A stretch of DNA of 64,000 bases, taken from an uncultured Paracoccaceae bacterium. Its GTDB lineage: Bacteria; Pseudomonadota; Alphaproteobacteria; Rhodobacterales; Rhodobacteraceae. How positions within the stretch are numbered: position 1 is the stretch's first letter; the number at the start of each line of letters is the position of its first letter. This document shows, one piece after another, positions 1 to 7,972 of the stretch. Location: contig CALSOO010000006.1 of the NCBI GenBank assembly GCA_943787985.1, positions 186,001-250,000 on the forward strand. Reading direction: 5' to 3'. Under the pieces are notes generated by a model, which ran no database searches, was not told where the DNA came from, and worked only from the letters and a program-made list of their open reading frames with translations. Both the position numbers and the translations under genes were made by a program.

Positions 1-519
1 AGCGGCGATGATCCCGTATGTGGCTGTGTTGGGATTGCCCAAAACGCCACCGCTAATATCGATCCCGAAGAACCCGACGATCACGTCGAACAACCCGTTG
101 TTGGGCAGGTAGAACCATGAGAACACCAAACCCACGACCACTTGGCTGATCACAAAGGGAAAGAAGAACAGCGATTTATAAAGGCGGATGCCCCAGACTT
201 TCTGGTTCAGAAACAAGGCGATGAACAAACCTGCGGGAATGGCGAGCAAATACAGAAAGAGCCATTTAAGGTTGTTCCAGAACGAAGTCTCGAATTTGCG
301 ATCCGTGGCGAGGCGTTCATAGTTGCCAAGGCCGATCCATTCTTTTTCACCCAGACCGTCCCATGCGTGAAAGGAGATCCAGACGGACTGGAATATGGGG
401 ACAACGACGTAAACCGCGAAAAATAGGATTCCGGGCAGCAAGAAGAGCCAAGGTGTGACGCGGATTTCGTTGCGCGCATACCAGCCCTTTGAAGGCGCAG
501 GGTCGGTGGAGTGGGTCAT
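1..519 (-). CDS. Sugar ABC transporter permease, MalF/UgpA type (3' end outside window)
   Basis: This is an inner-membrane permease of a carbohydrate-type ABC importer. Only the first 173 codons lie in the window and the frame runs open off the left edge. After a short polar N-terminus (MTHSTDPAPSKGW) a first membrane segment follows (about residues 22-42, WLFLLPGILFFAVYVVVP), then a periplasmic stretch and further hydrophobic segments around residues 75-130, as in MalF-like permeases. The EAA loop would lie beyond the edge. The ATG at 519 is the first in frame and has a GGGAG-like site upstream. It follows the binding-protein gene in the same direction after about 140 bases that carry two hairpins. 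The substrate cannot be told from sequence. Confidence 0.85.
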   Translation of the reverse strand, partial: MTHSTDPAPSKGWYARNEIRVTPWLFLLPGILFFAVYVVVPIFQSVWISFHAWDGLGEKEWIGLGNYERLATDRKFETSFWNNLKWLFLYLLAIPAGLFIALFLNQKVWGIRLYKSLFFFPFVISQVVVGLVFSWFYLPNNGLFDVIVGFFGIDISGGVLGNPNTATYGIIAA

Positions 520-575
520 GCGGCGTCGCTCCCTTGTTTGGCTTCTGGGCCTTTGCGCTGCGGCCTTGATCAGGC

Positions 576-654
576 GACAGGGCAAAGGCCTGTGTGGGGT
601 GACCCCGCCCTGTCAAAGGGCGAGGTCTGTGTGCCGTCGGGGCTTTGGCCCCGA
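576..654 (-). promoter_or_regulatory. Intergenic hairpins between binding-protein and permease genes
   Basis: Two inverted repeats lie in the gap. One is a 7-bp stem with a 4-base loop (637-643 with 648-654). The other is a longer structure with outer arms 576-583 and 607-614 (GACAGGGC / GCCCTGTC) and an inner GGGG/CCCC stem. No T-run follows in the minus direction. In many ABC operons such hairpins after the binding-protein gene protect or partly terminate the mRNA so that binding protein exceeds permease. That role is inferred here. Confidence 0.5.
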
Positions 655-658
655 TCGC

Positions 659-1927
659 TTACTTTTCGTAGATGCGTGTTGCAGCTTCTTCGAGACGCGC
701 GAGGATGTCGTCGAGGTTGTCAGGGAACACCATGAACTCTTGCAGGCCTTCCATGCCAACAGACGCCATTTCCGCAGGGAAGTCGCGGTCAAAGAATTGC
801 GCCACGCCGCCTTGTGCGTTTGTGGACAGCATTGCAAAGCCCTGCTCAAGGAACTCGTCCGCATCAACAGAGGAGGCTGCGTTCACGGGCAGTTGCCCCA
901 AAGCGTCGCCTGCGTTGATCTTGGTTTGGACATCAGCAGATGTGACATACTGCAAGAACGCACGGGCGTTGTCTTTGTTGGACGCGTTCGCAGGGATGTG
1001 GAATGTGTCCGTTGGGGCGTCTTCCCCCTGTGGCACGTCTGCGATTGTCGGGAACTGGTAGAAGTCGATCTGTTCATCCGACAGGCCTGCTTCGCGCAGG
1101 TGCGGCACGGCGAAGTTGCCGATCAGGTAGGAGGCTGCGTCGCCGTCCGTCATGAACTTGAGGGCTTCTTGCCAGCTGTAGGACTGGTGGTCGTCAATGT
1201 AGCCGCCCATGTCGATGATCTTGCGCCAGTTGGCGAAGGTCTCGCGCACGCGCTCGTCTGTCCACGCCACTTCGCCGCGGGCGAGTTGCATGTGGAAGTC
1301 AAAGCCGTTGGTGCGCATGTTCATGTAGTCAAACCATCCGCCTGCGGTCCAAAGGAATTTGGTTCCGATAGCGTAGCACTTCTTGCCGGAGTCGACGATT
1401 TTCTGGCAGTTCGCCAGCTCGTCCTCAAATGTCACAGGCTCGGTCAGGCCAAGCTCTTTGAACATGTCTTCGCGGTAGTAAATGCCCCACTGGTAGTACG
1501 TGTACGGCACGCCCCACTGTTTGCCATCAAGCGTCATGGCGCCTTTGACAGCTTCCAGACCGGGCAGGCTGCCGTCTGTGTACATGTCGGAGATGTCTTC
1601 AAAAAGACCAGCGTTCACGTAGGGGCCCATGCGGTTGGCGGCGTACCAGTTCACCACGTCAGGGGCGTTTGCTGTCAAGGCATTGCGGATCTGTGTTTTC
1701 CACGCTTCGCGGTCCACGATTTCCAGTTCGATGTTCAGGTCCGGGTGCATCGCGCCAAAGTCAGCGGCGAGGCCTTCCATCACAGCGCGTGGCGCCGGGT
1801 TGGACATGTCGGACATGATGCGCAGTTCGCCGGTCAGCGGTTTGGCGTGTCCGTCTGCAAGTGCAGCGCCCGTCAGCATGGTGCTGGCGGCGAGTGCTGC
1901 AATGGTGCCTTTGAGTGTAAACGACAT
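659..1927 (-). CDS. ABC transporter extracellular sugar-binding protein
   Basis: The periplasmic solute-binding component (422 aa) of the importer encoded here. A Sec signal peptide is visible (MSFTLKGTIAALAASTMLTGAALA, cleavage about residue 24-25). The mature part has the usual two-lobe features of the carbohydrate-binding family 1 group: an early GELRIMSDMSNPAPRAV segment, a WGVPYTYYQWGIYYRED hinge and ligand region, and many aromatics. The ATG at 1927 is preceded by AGGGAG at good spacing. It heads the minus-strand operon, divergent from the IclR regulator, so expression is probably set at the palindrome at 1964-1984. The substrate is unknown; a sugar or polyol is the family expectation. 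Confidence 0.9.
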   Translation of the reverse strand: MSFTLKGTIAALAASTMLTGAALADGHAKPLTGELRIMSDMSNPAPRAVMEGLAADFGAMHPDLNIELEIVDREAWKTQIRNALTANAPDVVNWYAANRMGPYVNAGLFEDISDMYTDGSLPGLEAVKGAMTLDGKQWGVPYTYYQWGIYYREDMFKELGLTEPVTFEDELANCQKIVDSGKKCYAIGTKFLWTAGGWFDYMNMRTNGFDFHMQLARGEVAWTDERVRETFANWRKIIDMGGYIDDHQSYSWQEALKFMTDGDAASYLIGNFAVPHLREAGLSDEQIDFYQFPTIADVPQGEDAPTDTFHIPANASNKDNARAFLQYVTSADVQTKINAGDALGQLPVNAASSVDADEFLEQGFAMLSTNAQGGVAQFFDRDFPAEMASVGMEGLQEFMVFPDNLDDILARLEEAATRIYEK

Positions 1928-1963
1928 GGAGTTCTCCCTATTTCCACAAGTCTAGATTGTTTT

Positions 1964-1984
1964 TGGTTCCAAATATTGAAACCA
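1964..1984. promoter_or_regulatory. Probable IclR-family operator
   Basis: An imperfect palindrome with arms TGGTTCCAA and TTGAAACCA separated by three bases (8 of 9 arm positions match) lies between the divergent binding-protein (start 1927) and IclR (start 2087) genes. Its position and form suit an IclR-type dimer site controlling both directions. This is inferred from sequence only. Confidence 0.6.
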
Positions 1985-2086
1985 TGTTTTATTAATTGAA
2001 ATTATCACATCGAATCGCATAGGTTTGTCAACAGTCACGTTGCGAGGACGTGGGGAAAACTGCGAAACGCGGGGAGGCGGCGCGCC

Positions 2087-2887
2087 ATGTCTGGGGACGG
2101 TACGGTCGGAAAAGCGTTGGATGTTCTGGATCAGGTGGCCTCTTTTGACCGCCCTGTCCGTTTTACTCAATTGCTCGAAAACAGCGTCTATCCCAAGGCG
2201 ACCCTGTATCGTTTTGTGCAGACCCTCACCAGTCAGGGCATGCTGAGCTATGACGCTGAACGTCAGACTTATGCGCTGGGCATGCGCCTCGTTCGGTTGG
2301 CCCACACCGCATGGTCGCACAGTTCCCTTGCCCCGATTGCCCGCCAGCATCTGGATGCTCTGAGCGCCAATCTGGGTGAAACGGTGCATCTGGCGCAAAT
2401 GGATGCCTCCCAAGTGCTATACGTGGACAAGCGAAACGCTGCGCAACCGGTCGAGATGTTCTCGCAAGCGGGCCGTGTTGGTCCTGCCTATTGTACCGGT
2501 GTGGGTAAGGCGATGATGGCGTATCTGTCCGAGTTGGAGCTGGCCCGTGCCATCGCGCAGCAGTCGTTCCACCGGTTCACGGACACGACCCTCACCACTG
2601 AAAGCGCGCTGCGCGCTGAACTTGAGGCCATTCGCCAGCGCGGTTGTGCCTTTGACCGCGAAGAGCATGAGCCCGGGATCATTTGCATTGCCATGCCGAT
2701 TCTGACGACGTCGCAGCGTTTGCTGGGGGCTTTGTCTGTCACGGGCCCCACCATGCGGCGCACGCTTGATGATTTGGAAGCATGGGCTCCGCAGCTTCAA
2801 GCCGCTGCAAAAGATATCGCGCGGGAGGCCCAAGCGTGGCGCTTTCCGGAGACGCAACAACCAATGATACAATCAGGGACGGGATAA
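2087..2887 (+). CDS. IclR family transcriptional regulator
   Basis: A 266-aa regulator with an N-terminal winged helix-turn-helix (about residues 5-60; VGKALDVLDQVASF, then KATLYRFVQTLTSQGML as recognition helix) and a C-terminal effector-binding domain (about 80-250). The latter contains the typical YCTGVGKAMMAYL and REEHEPGIICIAMPI segments. The start at 2087 has a GGGGAGG site about 10 bases upstream. It is divergent from the binding-protein gene, and the ATPase gene begins 3 bases after its stop, so it is a local regulator co-transcribed with part of the transporter it probably controls. Ligand unknown; likely the imported sugar or a catabolite. Confidence 0.92.
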   Translation: MSGDGTVGKALDVLDQVASFDRPVRFTQLLENSVYPKATLYRFVQTLTSQGMLSYDAERQTYALGMRLVRLAHTAWSHSSLAPIARQHLDALSANLGETVHLAQMDASQVLYVDKRNAAQPVEMFSQAGRVGPAYCTGVGKAMMAYLSELELARAIAQQSFHRFTDTTLTTESALRAELEAIRQRGCAFDREEHEPGIICIAMPILTTSQRLLGALSVTGPTMRRTLDDLEAWAPQLQAAAKDIAREAQAWRFPETQQPMIQSGTG

Positions 2888-2890
2888 ATT

Positions 2891-3943
<1,053 letters not shown>

Positions 3944-3950
3944 GGATTTA

Positions 3951-3994
3951 GGGGGCGCTGCCCCCGTCGCTGCGCGCCTCCCCCGGGATATTTT
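3951..3994. repeat. GGGGGC...GCCCCC hairpin with CCCGGGATATTTT tail
   Basis: A stem GGGGGC/GCCCCC (3951-3956 with 3960-3965, loop GCT) is followed by a GC-rich stretch ending in CTCCCCCGGGATATTTT. It sits between convergent genes (ATPase stop 3943, dehalogenase-like stop 4089). Its form recalls short interspersed intergenic sequences found behind genes in Rhodobacterales. That comparison is from memory, and only one full copy is in this window. It may act as a transcription end. Confidence 0.45.
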
Positions 3995-4088
3995 GAACGA
4001 AAGGAAGGCCTGTCCGTTTGGTGCCCGGGGTTTTGAGTGAATGTGGGGATAGCGCTTTGAGCGTTGCTGCGCTTGTCCATTTTGGCCT

Positions 4089-5264
4089 TTATGATCCGTT
4101 GTCCCACCACGTGCCGGGTTTCACCCGTTGACCCCGGTTTCGGTCCAGCCAGAGTGCGAGTTTACGTGCCGGTGACAGTGCCAGTTTCAGCCATGCTTTG
4201 TGGTGCCATTTTGTGAAGTCCCGATTGAACGGACAGACCCGCATGCAGATTGCGCAATCGGTCGCTGTTTTGGCCCAGAAGCTGAAGCATTTTTCCGCGT
4301 TCGACGTCCATTTTTTGACCCCTTTGAGGGCGGAGATGTTGCTCCCGCCGACTTCGGGTGGGCCAAAGGGCAGTGCTTTGACGGGGCACGCGTCTGCGCA
4401 TTTTGTACAGATGTCGCAGAAGGCCCGCACCCCTTTGGGTTTTGGCGTTTCGTGGTTGAGTGGCAGGTTTGTGAAGATTTTTGAGAACCGCAGTCGTGGT
4501 CCGAATTCGGGCGTGATCACCATTTGGTTGCGTGCGTATTCCCCCAACCCCGCTTTGATCGCGTAGGGGATCACCAGCCCTGTGTCGTTCATCGAGGCGA
4601 CTGCTTCGTACCCCAAATTGCGGATGTAGGCGGCCAGTTGCATCACAACGGCTGCTTCGTGACTGTATTCGCGCCCTGTCGCGGCTCCGGCCAGTGCAGA
4701 GGGGTAGGTTGCCACCAGTTCTGCGTCCATCTCGTGGCCCAACACAATCACGGAGGTCATCCCTTCGGGCAGTTCGTTGGGTGCTTCGGAGAGATCGCGG
4801 GTGTCTATTCGCGAGGCATAGAGCCAGCGTTCGTCCATGTCTGTGACGCCGCACAGGTCTGCACCAAAGAATTTGGCCACCCGTTTGATCTCGGTGGTCA
4901 TTTTTGCAGGATCGTCGACCTTTAGCCGGTCCGGTGCGACGGGGGTGTCGTAGCTGATTGGCGCTTGGAACCCTTCGCGCCGTCCTTGATCCGCGTGCCG
5001 GTCTGTCATCACATCGGAGATCAACCATGCCGCGTTTCTGAGTGCGAAATCGCGTTGCGTGAACCCGTCCCCTTTGCGTGGCGCAGCCTCCATCCGGTAG
5101 CTGGCAAAGAATGCGTCGGTGTGTTTCGTGCGCACGGTGTCATCCCAGAAGGCGCGCGTGAACACGTCGTTCCGCTGGGTAAACCGCTCGAAATCTTTGG
5201 TGATTTCGATGCCGGCGTCTTTGTCGTGCGGGCGGGGGCCGTCGTGGTTTTTGGGATAGGTCAT
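4089..5264 (-). CDS. Reductive dehalogenase homologue (RdhA-like, cytoplasmic)
   Basis: A 391-aa protein of the corrinoid/iron-sulfur reductive dehalogenase superfamily. Two [4Fe-4S] motifs are present near the C-terminus: C283-x2-C286-x2-C289-x3-C293-P and C326-x10-C337-x2-C340-x3-C344-P. Upstream, Tyr200 (GREYS), Asn226 (MNDTG) and Arg259 (GPRLRF) have spacings of 26 and 33 residues. From memory these match the catalytic Tyr246/Asn272/Arg305 of PceA. There is no twin-arginine signal, no RdhB anchor gene beside it, and no fused ferredoxin-reductase module as in BhbA or NpRdhA. It therefore probably works in the cytoplasm with an outside electron donor. The ATG at 5264 is taken as start. Epoxyqueuosine reductase (QueG) is a relative, but the cysteine layout fits RdhA better. 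Substrate unknown. Confidence 0.8.
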   Translation of the reverse strand: MTYPKNHDGPRPHDKDAGIEITKDFERFTQRNDVFTRAFWDDTVRTKHTDAFFASYRMEAAPRKGDGFTQRDFALRNAAWLISDVMTDRHADQGRREGFQAPISYDTPVAPDRLKVDDPAKMTTEIKRVAKFFGADLCGVTDMDERWLYASRIDTRDLSEAPNELPEGMTSVIVLGHEMDAELVATYPSALAGAATGREYSHEAAVVMQLAAYIRNLGYEAVASMNDTGLVIPYAIKAGLGEYARNQMVITPEFGPRLRFSKIFTNLPLNHETPKPKGVRAFCDICTKCADACPVKALPFGPPEVGGSNISALKGVKKWTSNAEKCFSFWAKTATDCAICMRVCPFNRDFTKWHHKAWLKLALSPARKLALWLDRNRGQRVKPGTWWDNGS

Positions 5265-5346
5265 ATTTAGAGGTTAGCGCGTCGCAATCGGGCTGGACAA
5301 GGTGTTAGTGCTGCGCGGAAGTTGGGGCAAACAGGGAGATGCAAAA

Positions 5347-6291
5347 ATGAAGATCGGATTTATCGGGCTGGGCAATGTTGGCGGCAAGCTGGCGGGCAGT
5401 CTTGTTCGCAATGGGATGGACGTGACGGTCTTTGACCTGAACTCTGAGTTTGTGGCCCAAAAGGTTGCGGACGGAGCGAAAGCGGGGGAAAGCGCTGCGC
5501 ATCTGATGCAGCTGTGTGATGCCGTCATCACCTGTTTGCCGTCACCTGCCGCGAGTGATGCAGTGGTGCGGGAAATGTTGCCTTATGTGAAGGCTGGCAA
5601 GATCTGGATGGAGATGTCTACGACAGACGCCGAAGAAGTCAAACGCCTGTCTGCGTTGATCATTGAGGCAGGGGGCGAGGCCGTAGATTGCCCCGTGTCG
5701 GGGGGCTGTCACCGCGCGGACACTGGCAACATTGCGATCTATGCAGGGTGCGACCGTGCGACCTTTGACAAAGTTTTGCCGGTCCTGACCCATATGGGAC
5801 GGCGCATTTTGCATGTGGGGGACATTGGGACCTCCTCGACCCTCAAAGTAATGACCAACTATTTGGCAACGATGAATTTGTTGTCCTTGTGTGAAGCATT
5901 GACGGTGATGAAGGCCGCCGGCATGGACATGGGGATGACATATGAGGCGATCAAAATGTCGTCTGGCACGTCCTTTGTACATGAAACCGAAAGTCAGCTG
6001 ATCCTGTCGGGTTCGCGTGATGTGAATTTCACGATGGATTTGATCCAGAAAGATATCGGGTTGTTCCAAAAGATTGCGGACACCCACGGTGTGCCGCTGG
6101 AGTTGTCGCCCTTGATGATCGAGATGATGACAGACGGGCAAAACCGCTATGGGGAGCGCGCGCAATCGGACCGGATGATCGAACGGTTGGAAGAGGCGAC
6201 TGGCCTGAGCGTCACAGCGCCCGGGTTCCCGAGCGAATTGGTGGACGACGAGCCTGAAGAACGCGGCTATGAAGTGGTTCCAAAGCGTTGA
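5347..6291 (+). CDS. NAD(P)-dependent oxidoreductase, 3-hydroxyisobutyrate dehydrogenase family
   Basis: A 314-aa beta-hydroxyacid dehydrogenase. The start at 5347 (MKIGFIGLGNVGGKLAGSL) puts the GxGxxG dinucleotide site right at the N-terminus and has GGGAG upstream; a longer reading from 5302 adds residues without homology. Other family marks are the substrate-binding stretch DCPVSGGCHRADTGNIAIYAG (about residues 118-138) and the catalytic lysine in SSTLKVMTNYLATMN (about 166-180). It oxidises or reduces a small 2- or 3-hydroxy acid with NAD(P). The exact substrate (3-hydroxyisobutyrate, tartronate semialdehyde, others) is not shown. Its neighbour at 4089-5264 points away from it. Confidence 0.85.
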   Translation: MKIGFIGLGNVGGKLAGSLVRNGMDVTVFDLNSEFVAQKVADGAKAGESAAHLMQLCDAVITCLPSPAASDAVVREMLPYVKAGKIWMEMSTTDAEEVKRLSALIIEAGGEAVDCPVSGGCHRADTGNIAIYAGCDRATFDKVLPVLTHMGRRILHVGDIGTSSTLKVMTNYLATMNLLSLCEALTVMKAAGMDMGMTYEAIKMSSGTSFVHETESQLILSGSRDVNFTMDLIQKDIGLFQKIADTHGVPLELSPLMIEMMTDGQNRYGERAQSDRMIERLEEATGLSVTAPGFPSELVDDEPEERGYEVVPKR

Positions 6292-6326
6292 GGTGCAGCA
6301 CATTCTGCTACCTGACTGTTGCAAAC

Positions 6327-6352
6327 TGCGCGGCCCTGACCTAGGCCGCGCA
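6327..6352. terminator. Hairpin after the oxidoreductase gene
   Basis: A perfect 9-bp stem, TGCGCGGCC with GGCCGCGCA (6327-6335 / 6344-6352) and an 8-base loop, lies 36 bases after the stop at 6291. No T-run follows, so termination is uncertain. It may instead separate expression of the oxidoreductase from the next gene. Confidence 0.5.
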
Positions 6353-6374
6353 TAGACCAAATGAGGGGCCAAAG

Positions 6375-6854
6375 ATGAACGACGAAGTGATTGCGACCAT
6401 CGGAGCGTCCGCAGGGCGTCGATTTTTGGGGATCGCCTCTATGGGCATCTTGGGCTTTTTGGTGATCGGGGTGTGCATTGTCGCGCCGCCCTCCCCCCTT
6501 TTGGTCGTGTTCTTGCTGGTGGTGGGCGGGGCTGCGTTGTGGTCCGCTGACAACATGCGGCGCGCGACGGCTTTGACCATCGAGTTGACGGACGCAGGGT
6601 TGTGCGACAGTTCCGGTCAGGTGTTGGCGACTTTGGATGACATTGAAAAAATTGACAGCGGTGTGTTTGCGTTCAAACCATCCAACGGGTTTTTGCTGCG
6701 GCTAAAAACCCCGGCCACTCGTGTTTGGCGCCCGGGGCTGTGGTGGCGTTTTGGTCGCCGCCTTGGGGTCGGAGGCATGACGCCGGGGCATCAGACGAAG
6801 TTTGTCGCTGACTATATCGCGACGCACGTCGCGCAGCGTGATACCAAAGCGTAA
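6375..6854 (+). CDS. Small membrane protein of unknown function
   Basis: I do not recognise this 159-aa protein. It has two membrane segments (about residues 18-37 and 39-57), then a cytosolic-looking C-terminal half that reads like a small beta-rich domain: LTIELTDAGLCDSSGQVLATLDDIEKIDSG, then LLRLKTPATRVWRPGLWWRFGRRLGVGG. The layout resembles bacterial PH-like membrane proteins with a short two-helix anchor, but that is a guess from form. The ATG at 6375 is preceded by GAGGGGCC. Its stop is 3 bases from the end of the convergent pseudopilin gene at 6858. Confidence 0.75.
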   Translation: MNDEVIATIGASAGRRFLGIASMGILGFLVIGVCIVAPPSPLLVVFLLVVGGAALWSADNMRRATALTIELTDAGLCDSSGQVLATLDDIEKIDSGVFAFKPSNGFLLRLKTPATRVWRPGLWWRFGRRLGVGGMTPGHQTKFVADYIATHVAQRDTKA

Positions 6855-6857
6855 CCT

Positions 6858-7436
6858 TTAGTTCCCGCCCGAAGGATCCCACAAAACCTGTGGGGCGTAA
6901 CGTGGGCGCGTGAATACAAAGTTCACTATCTCGTGGTTGGACAGCCCCGTCGCGAAGGGCGGGTCGTATTTCACCCATGTTTCTACCAGCATGACCCGCT
7001 CGTTGTGTTCCATTACAGGCAAGCGTTCGTTCAGAGCTTTGACTTTTTTGTTGCTCAAAACGGGCATCCATCCGCGGGCGCGTGACCAGTCGCGTCTGTA
7101 GATTTCTTTGTTGGCGTTGTATTTCACGCTGGTGATCCTGATCGAGGTGTCCGATTTCTCGGCACCTGTCAGGTAGACCAACAGGTCCTGGGCCCCATCC
7201 AGATAGGCGGCGTCCAGATAAGCTGTTTCGCGTGAGACCATGTCTCCGATCGTAAAGGCTGTCTTTTGGCTGATCGAGTGCTGGCGATAAGCGTGAAACA
7301 TCGAGAACATCGACAAATACGCCCAAAATAACACTGGAATGATGATGATCGTTTCAATCGCGATCGTGCCGCTTTCATCCCGTCCGAACCGGGCCGCGTA
7401 GTAGCGGAATTTTTGACTTAAGTTCATGTGGGTCAT
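6858..7436 (-). CDS. TadE-like pseudopilin (third gene of the Tad cluster)
   Basis: A 192-aa minor-pseudopilin-like protein of a Tad-type pilus system. After a basic N-terminus comes ESGTIAIETIIIIPVLFWAYLSMFSMFHAYR (about residues 22-52), the glycine-x(n)-glutamate plus hydrophobic helix typical of TadE/TadF. The remainder would face the periplasm. The ATG at 7436 overlaps the previous gene's TAA by one base (TAATG) with GGAG upstream, so translation is coupled. The longer reading to 7553 lies inside the neighbour and is rejected. It is the last gene of a three-gene minus-strand unit; the Tad motor and secretin genes are not here. Confidence 0.8.
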   Translation of the reverse strand: MTHMNLSQKFRYYAARFGRDESGTIAIETIIIIPVLFWAYLSMFSMFHAYRQHSISQKTAFTIGDMVSRETAYLDAAYLDGAQDLLVYLTGAEKSDTSIRITSVKYNANKEIYRRDWSRARGWMPVLSNKKVKALNERLPVMEHNERVMLVETWVKYDPPFATGLSNHEIVNFVFTRPRYAPQVLWDPSGGN

Positions 7437-7972
7437 TAACTTGGCTCCTGTACAAAGGCCGAGAGTGAGACCATTTTCGATCTGCCGGAACCATCTTTGG
7501 TAAAGGCGTACCCCAGACCTGTTGTCGGGAAGACAGGTTTGAACATGTAGCATGCCCGAACCAACATCATTTCGTTGCTTTGTCCCAAGCTGAACACGCT
7601 GGGGGGTTCAATGACTTGGGAGGTGTCGACGCAATCTGATGGTCCGCCGACTCCGTTGAAGGTTCGGATGTCCACCGGGCGCAATGACAGCCGCAACGTG
7701 GTGTCGCAATCCGTCAGAAAGCCCGAGTAGGTGCAGATCTTTTGCTTGAGTTGGTTGTGGGTAAATTGCGTCCCGGTCCCCAAACGGATTTCGCGCACAG
7801 TCATGTCCAGTCCGCGGTCCAGAAACATCTGGCGCATGGAGTAGATTCCGAGCTCTACCGAAGTCAGGAACATCGTGAAGACCAGAGGAACGGCCAGCGC
7901 GAATTCGACAACCATGTGTCCGTCCTCTTCACGTTTGAAGCGGCGCAGGAATTTGATCAACTTATGTGTCAT
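7436..7972 (-). CDS. TadE family pilus assembly protein
   Basis: A 178-aa protein with the TadE-type N-terminus: KREEDGHMVVEFALAVPLVFTMFLTSVELGIY (about residues 13-44). The Gly before HMVVE is the expected prepilin-peptidase cleavage point and the Glu at +5 is conserved. The periplasmic part has four cysteines (KICTY, LTDCD, SDCVD, RACYM) that could form disulphides. ATG at 7972 overlaps the preceding TadG-like gene by four bases (ATGA). It probably acts with its neighbours in pilus assembly or surface attachment. Confidence 0.85.
   Translation of the reverse strand: MTHKLIKFLRRFKREEDGHMVVEFALAVPLVFTMFLTSVELGIYSMRQMFLDRGLDMTVREIRLGTGTQFTHNQLKQKICTYSGFLTDCDTTLRLSLRPVDIRTFNGVGGPSDCVDTSQVIEPPSVFSLGQSNEMMLVRACYMFKPVFPTTGLGYAFTKDGSGRSKMVSLSAFVQEPS

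Noticed and set aside
455-1999. 514-aa plus-strand reading frame opposite the binding-protein gene
   Set aside because: It is antisense to a clear ABC binding protein with signal peptide, its translation has no family pattern, and it spans the palindromic promoter region.
3944-4088. Small gene between the transport ATPase and the dehalogenase homologue (frame 3783-4040)
   Set aside because: It begins inside the ATPase gene and runs through a hairpin-rich intergenic repeat, with no ribosome site or family pattern.
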